From: an uncultured Erysipelotrichaceae bacterium
Lineage (GTDB): Bacteria; Bacillota_I; Bacilli_A; RF39; UBA660
Reading direction: 5' to 3'
Assembly: GCA_902766545.1 (NCBI GenBank)
Contig: CACXEC010000115.1
Coordinates: forward strand, 1-5,160
Length of the DNA: 5,160 nucleotides
The translations under genes and the position numbers were made by a program. The stretch's first letter is position 1. Each line of letters opens with the position of its first letter. The notes beneath the pieces were generated by a model that did not search any database, was not told the origin of the DNA, and worked only from the letters and a program-made list of their open reading frames with translations. Positions 1-4,755 of this stretch are shown here, in pieces.

Positions 1-1
1 A

Positions 2-1543
2 TTAAATGCTAGTAGTTTAAGTCATCCTAATATTGTTGAAGTATATGATGTTGGTGAAGATAATGGTATTTATTATATCGTTATGGAATATATTGAAGGA
101 AAACACCTAAAACAACTTTTAAAGAAACGTGGAAAACTTACTTTAAATGAAGTTATTGATATTATGCTTCAACTTACGGATGGAATGAGTGCTGCTCATG
201 ATTCTTATATTATTCATCGTGATATTAAACCTCAAAATATTATGATTTTAGATAATGGTATGGTTAAAATAACTGATTTTGGTATTGCAATGGCTTTAAA
301 TAGTACTCAGCTTACTCAAACTAATAGTGTAATGGGTAGTGTACATTATTTACCTCCAGAACAAGCATCAGGTAAAGGGTCAACTATTCAAAGTGATGTA
401 TATTCTATGGGAATACTTATGTATGAACTTTTAAGCGGGACATTACCATATAAAGGAGATAATGCTGTAGAGATTGCTTTAAAGCATTTAAAAGAACCTT
501 TACCAAGCATTAGAAAAGAATGTCCAGATATACCTCAAGCAGTAGAAAATATTATTTTAAAGTCAACAGCTAAGAATCCTAAAAATAGATATGCTGATGC
601 TAGGGCAATGCATGAAGATCTAGAAACTTGTACTAGTGAAGCTCGTGCAAACGAAGAAAAATATGTTTATAAGTATCCAGAGTTTGATGAGGCTGATACT
701 GCTAAAAAAGAGAAGGCTATTGAAAAAACTATGGAGTTTGTAAAAGATGAGACCACATCTATTGAAGTTAAAAAAATAACAGAAAAAGATTTAAAGAAAA
801 AAGAAAATAAGGTTTTACTAGTACTTGGTGCTATATTTGCAGGTCTTGCAGTTGTAACTGCTGTAATAGTATTATTAATTCCTAAAATTATAAAAACGAA
901 AGAAGTAGTTGTTCCTAATGTATCGGGTAAATCTTTAACAGAAGCGATTAATATTTTAAATGAATCTGGACTTAAGATATCTGCTGAAAGAAGAACTTCA
1001 CCATCAGATACAGTTAAAGAAGGTGATGTCGTTAAGACTGATCCATCAGCTGGCCGTACAGTTAAAACTGGCTCAACGATTATTATTTATGAATCCGTTG
1101 GAGAAAACTCTTATACAATGGAAGATTTTACTGGCCAAGATTATGTTGCCGTAAAAGCAATTTTAGAAAAAGTTAATAAATTATTTGTAGTTATAGATTA
1201 TGAAAAAGTAGAAGATTCAAGTAAGTATGAAGCAGGAAAAATAGTTAGACAAGAGCCTGAAGTTGGTACTAAATTAAAAGAAGGAGATACTGTTACGTTA
1301 TTTGTTCCAGATATATCCGAAGTATATCCTGATTTTACAGCTGGCAATTATACTTTAACTGATATTCAAGCATTTTGTGAAAAATATGGTTTAACTCTTC
1401 AAGAAGTATATGAATCAACTAGTGAATATGAGCCAGGCGCTATTATTAGTCAAAGTAGAAGCGCTGGAACTGAAATTATTAGAGGTATGACTCTTAGAAT
1501 TACAATAGCGGAAGAAGAAGATTTAGAAATAACAGAAGAATAG
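2..1543 (+). CDS. pknB: PASTA-domain Ser/Thr protein kinase (PrkC/PknB/Stk1 type), 5' end outside window
   Basis: Membrane Ser/Thr kinase that senses cell-wall fragments or lipid II and phosphorylates wall, division and translation proteins. The frame is open from base 2; the glycine-rich loop, VAIK lysine and alpha-C glutamate lie upstream of the window. In the visible 513 residues: HPNIV at 8-12, catalytic loop HRDIKPQN at 72-79, DFG at 92-94, an activation loop rich in Ser/Thr (TQLTQTNSVMGSVHY) and PPEQ at 118-121. A charged linker follows, then one transmembrane helix near 271-296 and three PASTA repeats at about 302-365, 371-437 and 440-505, ending in an acidic tail. This is the PrkC layout: cytoplasmic kinase, outside PASTA array. 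The activation loop matches the family's autophosphorylated threonine segment. It heads the visible operon with rsgA; a PP2C phosphatase (prpC) immediately upstream is expected but not visible. The internal ATG at base 83 is not the start, since it falls inside the kinase fold. Confidence 0.97.
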   Translation, partial: LNASSLSHPNIVEVYDVGEDNGIYYIVMEYIEGKHLKQLLKKRGKLTLNEVIDIMLQLTDGMSAAHDSYIIHRDIKPQNIMILDNGMVKITDFGIAMALNSTQLTQTNSVMGSVHYLPPEQASGKGSTIQSDVYSMGILMYELLSGTLPYKGDNAVEIALKHLKEPLPSIRKECPDIPQAVENIILKSTAKNPKNRYADARAMHEDLETCTSEARANEEKYVYKYPEFDEADTAKKEKAIEKTMEFVKDETTSIEVKKITEKDLKKKENKVLLVLGAIFAGLAVVTAVIVLLIPKIIKTKEVVVPNVSGKSLTEAINILNESGLKISAERRTSPSDTVKEGDVVKTDPSAGRTVKTGSTIIIYESVGENSYTMEDFTGQDYVAVKAILEKVNKLFVVIDYEKVEDSSKYEAGKIVRQEPEVGTKLKEGDTVTLFVPDISEVYPDFTAGNYTLTDIQAFCEKYGLTLQEVYESTSEYEPGAIISQSRSAGTEIIRGMTLRITIAEEEDLEITEE

Positions 1544-1544
1544 T

Positions 1545-2396
1545 ATGAATGGTAAAATTATTAAAATTATAAGTAATTTAATGACAGTTGAAGCTGATAA
1601 TAAACTTTATGAATGCAAACCAAGGGGTAAGTTTTATCATCAAAAACTTACTCCTTTAGTTGGTGATAATGTCGTAATAGATGAAAGAAATAATTATATA
1701 TTAGAAATTAAAGAAAGAAAAAATCATTTAAATAGGCCATCAATTGCTAATGTTGATGCTTGCATTATAGTTACCAGTGTTAAAGAGCCAGATATAAGCC
1801 TCTTGTTATTAGATAAAATTCTATGTTTAATTATTTCTCATAAAATTGAACCAATTATTTGTTTTACTAAAGTAGATTTATTAAACGAAAAAGAAAAAAA
1901 AGAATTTATAAAGATATATAATTATTATGAATCTATTGGAATACCTGTTGTAACTAATGAAGAATTAGAAAAGCTAGATAAATTTATAGAAAATAAAACT
2001 TTAGTATTAACTGGTCAAACAGGAGCTGGAAAAAGTTCACTACTTAATAGATTAAATCCAGAATTTAATTTAAATACTCAAGAAATTAGTAAAGCTTTAG
2101 GAAGAGGAGTTCATACAACTAGACATACCGAAATGTTTAAATATAAAACATCTTTTATATCTGATACACCAGGATTTAGTTCATTAGATTTATCTAATCT
2201 TACTAAAGAAAATATAAGAAATTCATTTATTGAATTTGGCTTTGAATGTAAATATAAAGATTGTTTTCATCAAAAAGAACAAGGATGTATGGTTATTGAA
2301 AGAGTAAATAATGGGGATATTTTAAAAGAGAGATATGATAATTATTTGAAGTTGGTGATGGAAAATGAAAGTAGCCGTATCATTTATAAAAAGTAG
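1545..2396 (+). CDS. rsgA: Ribosome small-subunit-dependent GTPase A (RsgA/CpgA/YloQ)
   Basis: Circularly permuted GTPase that binds the 30S subunit late in its maturation and hydrolyses GTP to release or check it. The N-terminus (about 1-60) has the OB-fold pattern with YECKPRGKF and PLVGD. The G motifs are in permuted order: G4 as TKVD (108-111), G1 as GQTGAGKS (157-164), switch region GRGVHTTRH (186-194), and G3 as DTPG (207-210). The C-terminal zinc site is Cys235, Cys240, His242 and Cys248, with C-x4-C-x-H-x5-C spacing. At 283 aa it is slightly short for the family. The usual G5 Ser-Ser/Ala-Lys segment is not recognisable near 135-145, where the stretch is shortened to VVTNEELEKL. The start ATG lies 1 bp after the kinase stop with no good Shine-Dalgarno, which suggests translational coupling. 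In Bacillus subtilis the orthologue is a PrkC substrate, which fits the gene order. Confidence 0.97.
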   Translation: MNGKIIKIISNLMTVEADNKLYECKPRGKFYHQKLTPLVGDNVVIDERNNYILEIKERKNHLNRPSIANVDACIIVTSVKEPDISLLLLDKILCLIISHKIEPIICFTKVDLLNEKEKKEFIKIYNYYESIGIPVVTNEELEKLDKFIENKTLVLTGQTGAGKSSLLNRLNPEFNLNTQEISKALGRGVHTTRHTEMFKYKTSFISDTPGFSSLDLSNLTKENIRNSFIEFGFECKYKDCFHQKEQGCMVIERVNNGDILKERYDNYLKLVMENESSRIIYKK

Positions 2397-2982
2397 ATAT
2401 AGTGAAAAAGAAACAATAGATTTAATTAATCAAACAAGTGCAGATTTTCTTCATATAGATATAATGGATGGAGAATTTGTTGAAAATAAAAATTATGATT
2501 ATGAAGATATTAAAATGTTCTTAAAAGATAATCATAAACCATTAGATATTCATTTAATGTGCGCAGATCCTCTTAAATATATAGAAGAATATATAGAGTT
2601 AAAACCATATAATATTACTTTTCATATTGAAGCGGTTAATAATCCTTTAAGGTTAATTGAACTATTACATGATAATGGAATTAGATGCGGACTTGCTATT
2701 AATCCTGATACTAGTGTTAAAGAAATAAAATCATATTTAGATTTAATAGATAATGTTTTAGTAATGAGTGTACATCCCGGTAAAGGAGGTCAAAAGTTTA
2801 TTCCTGATACTACTAGCAAGATTAATGAACTAGCTTTATTAAAAAAGAACTTTACTATTGAAGTAGATGGTGGAGTAAATAATGAAGTTATAAATAACCT
2901 TCAAAATGTTGATATAGTAGTATCCGGATCCTATATTTGTGAAAGTGAAGATTATCAAAAAACAATAGACACTTTACATTAA
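2365..2982 (+). CDS. rpe: Ribulose-phosphate 3-epimerase
   Basis: TIM-barrel enzyme of the pentose phosphate pathway that interconverts ribulose 5-phosphate and xylulose 5-phosphate. Family marks in the 205 residues: metal/catalytic HIDIMDG (His30, Asp32), DIHLM (His63), the INP loop at 112-114, a phosphate-binding loop HPGKGGQKF at 137-145, the second catalytic Asp168 in VDGG, and SGSYI at 187-191. The start overlaps the end of rsgA by 32 bp. It is supported by the family-typical MK(I/V)A..S beginning and by GGTGAT, 5 bp before the ATG, which matches the 3' part of the extended Shine-Dalgarno. Odd points: the usual NPGFGGQ is HPGKGGQ, the usual FVPN after MDG is FVEN, the usual PSILSAD opening is VSFIKSR, and the protein is slightly short (about 215-225 is usual). 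Allulose-6-phosphate epimerase is the main alternative, but the operon position after rsgA favours Rpe. Confidence 0.93.
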   Translation: MKVAVSFIKSRYSEKETIDLINQTSADFLHIDIMDGEFVENKNYDYEDIKMFLKDNHKPLDIHLMCADPLKYIEEYIELKPYNITFHIEAVNNPLRLIELLHDNGIRCGLAINPDTSVKEIKSYLDLIDNVLVMSVHPGKGGQKFIPDTTSKINELALLKKNFTIEVDGGVNNEVINNLQNVDIVVSGSYICESEDYQKTIDTLH

Positions 2983-2983
2983 T

Positions 2984-3015
2984 TTTACACTTGGGGGGCA
3001 ACTTTATAGTATAAT
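2984..3015 (+). promoter_or_regulatory. Possible promoter overlapping the rpe terminator
   Basis: TTTACA (2984-2989) could be a -35 box and TATAAT (3010-3015) is a perfect -10 box, but the spacer is 20 bp, longer than the usual 16-18. The spacer contains a G6 run (2993-2998), unusual in DNA this AT-rich. Transcription would start near 3022, in the loop of the terminator hairpin, so transcripts from it would carry only the right arm and escape that terminator. The -10 box could equally be a chance match, because its last three bases are the left arm of the terminator stem. Confidence 0.4.
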
Positions 3016-3040
3016 CACTCTAGAAGGTAGAGTGATTTTT
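3013..3040 (+). terminator. Intrinsic terminator of the pknB-rsgA-rpe operon
   Basis: AATCACTCTA (3013-3022) pairs perfectly with TAGAGTGATT (3028-3037) around a 5-nt loop, GAAGG. The right arm runs into a T5 tract at 3036-3040. It starts 30 bp after the rpe stop codon, a standard place for an intrinsic terminator. No thiN or other gene of the Bacillus-type cluster follows rpe on this strand. Confidence 0.9.
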
Positions 3041-3042
3041 CT

Positions 3043-3155
3043 ATGGATAAAAAATCAAAAATAACGATAATAACATCTATAATAGTCCATCAACACCAGG
3101 ATATGCAAGAACTCAAGTAAGTGCTGACAAGTTTCTAATAAACCATCTCGATTAA
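3043..3155 (+). pseudogene. Possible small gene, apparently frameshifted
   Basis: No known family recognised. ATG at 3043 opens a 25-codon frame beginning MDKKSKITIITSIIV that stops at 3118-3120. From about 3060 the -1 frame looks more protein-like: NNDNNIYNSPSTPGYARTQV, then SADKFLINHLD and a TAA at 3153-3155. In that stretch first and second codon positions are richer in G/C than third positions, as in real genes of such genomes, but the frame has no ATG, GTG or TTG of its own. One extra A in either poly-A run (3049-3054 or 3057-3061), or a -1 ribosomal slip there, would join ATG 3043 to it as one protein of about 37 residues beginning MDKKSKNN. The only SD-like sequence, AGAAGG at 3022-3027, is 15 bp from the ATG, farther than usual. 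A possible promoter precedes it and a terminator follows 18 bp after the stop. It could be a sequencing or real indel, a programmed frameshift, a small RNA, or chance. Confidence 0.35.
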
Positions 3156-3173
3156 CATTTGTGGTAAGATAAC

Positions 3174-3196
3174 AAAAAGCCTAATTAGGCTTTTTT
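3174..3196. terminator. Palindromic bidirectional terminator
   Basis: AAAAAGCCTAA (3174-3184) is followed directly by its exact reverse complement TTAGGCTTTTT (3185-3195). On the plus strand it ends in T6 (3191-3196), on the minus strand in T5. It can stop plus-strand transcripts from the 2984-3155 unit and minus-strand transcripts of the 82-aa gene. The last codons and the TAG stop (3181-3183) of the minus gene lie inside the hairpin. Confidence 0.85.
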
Positions 3197-3429
3197 ATGT
3201 TTTTAATATCTTTAATAAAGATAACATCGCGTGTTTTAGTAATTATATAGTTTTTAGTTCTTCCTACAATAATAAGTGGTTCTTCTTTATATTTATTAGT
3301 GGTTATGATTAAAGTAGTCGGTAAATCTTTGAGATAGTCTTCTAGGCTTTCTTTTTTTTCATTTTTGCCGATAAATGTTTTTTCATTATTAACATTTATT
3401 TTATTTTTAAATATTTCGGGTAATTTCAT
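3181..3429 (-). CDS. 82-aa protein of unknown function
   Basis: I do not recognise this protein. It begins MKLPEIFKNKINVNNEKTFI, continues with a charged Lys/Glu-rich stretch to about residue 36, and ends with alternating hydrophobic segments (TTLIITT, EPLIIVG, NYIITKT, DVIFIKDI) that look like four or five short beta strands. The order G-R-T-K-N-Y-I-I-T followed by D-V-I-F-I is loosely like small SH3- or Sm-like barrels, but this is only a pattern impression. No signal peptide, transmembrane helix or cysteine is present. The start at 3429 is fixed by a GGAGG (3434-3438 on this strand's complement) 4 bp before it. A longer open frame reaches 3543, but that extension runs across the ribosome binding site and into the divergent SEDS gene. 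The gene is divergent from the SEDS gene with 55 bp between starts, so the two may share control. The stop lies in the terminator at 3174-3196. Confidence 0.85.
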   Translation of the reverse strand: MKLPEIFKNKINVNNEKTFIGKNEKKESLEDYLKDLPTTLIITTNKYKEEPLIIVGRTKNYIITKTRDVIFIKDIKNIKKPN

Positions 3430-3433
3430 ATTT

Positions 3434-3438
3434 CCTCC
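3434..3438 (-). promoter_or_regulatory. Ribosome binding site deciding the start of the 82-aa gene
   Basis: Read on the minus strand, GGAGG followed by AAAT and ATG. This is the strongest Shine-Dalgarno sequence in the window and places the start at 3429 rather than at the upstream in-frame ATG at 3543. Confidence 0.85.
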
Positions 3439-3459
3439 AATACAATATATGAATAAATG

Positions 3460-3465
3460 ATTATA
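3460..3465 (-). promoter_or_regulatory. Possible -10 box of the 82-aa gene, in a divergent promoter region
   Basis: On the minus strand this is TATAAT. A start about 7 bp downstream would give a leader of roughly 24 nt, just enough for the GGAGG site. No convincing -35 box is seen 16-18 bp upstream. On the plus strand the same bases carry TATATT (3462-3467), the best -10 candidate for the SEDS gene, so the two divergent promoters may overlap and compete. Confidence 0.4.
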
Positions 3466-3484
3466 TTTAAAACAAAATAATATT

Positions 3485-4510
3485 ATGAGAAGAAAAGGTA
3501 TTATTTTTTGTTTAATTATATTAATGATTTTAAGTATTATCAATAATTATTATGGAAGTAATAATCTTTTTATTAAGGAATTAATATGGTATATAATTGG
3601 TTTTATATTAATAATGGTTATTAATAAAATAAATATTAATTTTATTTTAAAGTATAGTTTTTATTTATATTTATTAGGTAATATTTTACTTTTACTTGCT
3701 TTAATAATTGGTAAAAGCGTAAATGGGGCTAGGGGATGGATTAGTCTTGGGATGTTTAGTTTTCAACCTAGTGAGTTTATGAAAGTCTTTTTAATTTTTT
3801 ATTTAAGATATTTTACTTTAAAGTATAATTTTAATGATTATAAATATATATTATTTAGTTTAGTTATAATATTAATCCATAGCATTTTAACTTTTTTAGA
3901 ACCTGATACAGGAGCGGTAATTATTTATTTTATTATTTGGATTACTTATTTAGGTATAAATAGGGTAAATAAATGGTATTTTATAGTTGGGGGACTTACT
4001 TTATTAGTATTAATTATTGGTTTTTTACTATTGTATTATAAATATCAAAGTGTATTTATAAAGATATTTGGTACTAGTTTCTTTTATAGAATGGATCGTA
4101 TTACTAACTTTTTTAATAGTGACGGGTATCAGATAAAACAAGCTTTAACTAGTATATCTAATTCAGGAGTTTGGGGCATAAAAAGGCGAGTATATTTTCC
4201 GGAAGAAAGTACTGATTTTGCTTTAACGCTTTTTATTGCTAATTTTGGGATATTTGGTCTTATTGTTTTATTAATGGTTTATAGTTTATTGTTTTATAAT
4301 TTGATAAATATTAATGGTGATATTTATTTAATTAAGCCTTTAATATGGATATTACTCTTTCAATATAGTATTAATATTTTAATGAATGTTGGCTTATTTC
4401 CTATTATTGGTCTACCACTACCTTTTATAAGTTATGGTGGTTCTTCTTTAATTTCATATATGATTTTACTTGGATTCATATTAAAAGATAAGCATGATAC
4501 TTATCTATAA
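3485..4510 (+). CDS. SEDS-family peptidoglycan glycosyltransferase (FtsW/RodA/SpoVE type)
   Basis: Polytopic membrane enzyme that polymerises lipid II into glycan strands together with a class B penicillin-binding protein, during elongation (RodA) or division or sporulation (FtsW, SpoVE). The 341 residues hold about ten hydrophobic helices. Family motifs in order: GARGWISLG (81-89), FQPSEFMK (93-100), EPDTGA (139-144), YQIKQALTSISNSGVWG (215-231), the large outside loop FPEESTDF (238-245) with the presumed catalytic Asp244, NVGLFPIIGLPLPF (301-314) and ISYGGSS (315-321). It is somewhat shorter than the usual 370-400, mainly from short loops. GARGW carries Gly where Arg or Ser is common. The motifs do not separate RodA from FtsW, so no symbol is given. 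No class B PBP gene is adjacent. The ATG at 3485 gives a sensible first helix, but no Shine-Dalgarno precedes it and the leader would be very short. Its 3' end overlaps the minus gene at 4501 by 10 bp. Confidence 0.95.
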   Translation: MRRKGIIFCLIILMILSIINNYYGSNNLFIKELIWYIIGFILIMVINKININFILKYSFYLYLLGNILLLLALIIGKSVNGARGWISLGMFSFQPSEFMKVFLIFYLRYFTLKYNFNDYKYILFSLVIILIHSILTFLEPDTGAVIIYFIIWITYLGINRVNKWYFIVGGLTLLVLIIGFLLLYYKYQSVFIKIFGTSFFYRMDRITNFFNSDGYQIKQALTSISNSGVWGIKRRVYFPEESTDFALTLFIANFGIFGLIVLLMVYSLLFYNLININGDIYLIKPLIWILLFQYSINILMNVGLFPIIGLPLPFISYGGSSLISYMILLGFILKDKHDTYL

Positions 4511-4710
4511 TATGGGTATGGATTATAGTTATATCCTCCGTAGTAATTATAACCATATGTAGGGTATGGTCTTGGATATGGATTATTTACAAAGACGGGA
4601 CGAGGCCTTGACGCGCTTACAATAGCAGCTCCTCCTAAGCCTCCTAATAAGAAGGGAAATAGAAATTGTCTATCTTGGTTTTGATAATATCCCTGGTAAT
4701 TATTGTACAT
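4501..4710 (-). CDS. 69-aa Tyr/Pro/Asn-rich small protein
   Basis: No function recognised. The protein starts MYNNYQGYYQNQDRQ, then has a hydrophobic, glycine-containing segment FLFPFLLGGLGGAAIVSAS (about 17-35), then a tail of PYP, YNYY and GGYNYN units ending in PYPYYR. Such composition is typical of small surface or spore-coat-like proteins of Firmicutes, where tyrosines may be cross-linked; that is an analogy, not a homology call. The hydrophobic segment could be a short membrane anchor. I chose the start at 4710 because AAAGGAG lies 5 bp before it. An in-frame ATG at 4725 sits on top of that site and would add only MKGVF. The gene follows the metallophosphoesterase gene on the same strand, with a terminator-like hairpin between them that contains its ribosome binding site. 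It converges on the SEDS gene with a 10-bp overlap and has no terminator of its own before it. Confidence 0.85.
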   Translation of the reverse strand: MYNNYQGYYQNQDRQFLFPFLLGGLGGAAIVSASRPRPVFVNNPYPRPYPTYGYNYYGGYNYNPYPYYR

Positions 4711-4750
4711 AAAAACTCCTTTCATTTTTATTATATGAAGGGAGTTTTTT
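4711..4750. terminator. Long hairpin, terminator-like on both strands
   Basis: AAAAACTCCTTTCAT (4711-4725) pairs with ATGAAGGGAGTTTTT (4735-4749) over 15 bp with one G-T pair and a 9-nt loop. On the plus strand it ends in T6 (4745-4750) and could stop transcripts from the SEDS gene. On the minus strand it begins 5 bp after the metallophosphoesterase stop and ends in T5, followed at once by the ATG of the Tyr-rich gene. Confidence 0.75.
4716..4722 (-). promoter_or_regulatory. Ribosome binding site inside a hairpin arm
   Basis: Read on the minus strand, AAAGGAG then TTTTT then ATG (start at 4710). The whole site lies in the downstream arm of the hairpin at 4711-4749, so when the hairpin forms in minus-strand RNA the site is paired. 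This suggests that expression of the Tyr-rich protein depends on the state of the hairpin. Confidence 0.7.
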
Positions 4751-4755
4751 GATTG

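Noticed and set aside
83..85. ATG at 83 as the start of the kinase
   Set aside because: The frame stays open to base 2 and the residues before it (HPNIVEVYDV and following) are normal kinase N-lobe sequence, so the gene starts upstream of the window.
960..1154. Open frame of 64 codons on the plus strand
   Set aside because: It lies wholly inside the PASTA region of the kinase gene in another frame, has no ribosome binding site and no family features.
2973..2978. First TTTACA copy as a -35 box
   Set aside because: It lies in the end of rpe, 31 bp from the TATAAT, too far for a promoter; it merely repeats the TTTACA at 2984.
3062..3178. Minus-strand open frame opposite the mini-gene (about 39 codons, NVNRDGLLETCQHLLEF within it)
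   Set aside because: It has no good start codon near its beginning and no ribosome binding site, and it is the complement of the more coding-like plus frame.
3430..3543. N-terminal extension of the 82-aa minus gene to 3543
   Set aside because: It would run through the GGAGG site and overlap the divergent SEDS gene; its hydrophobic sequence is the antisense of AT-rich coding and leader DNA.
4711..4725. Upstream ATG at 4725 as the start of the Tyr-rich gene
   Set aside because: The AAAGGAG for the next ATG lies inside those five codons and no ribosome binding site precedes 4725.
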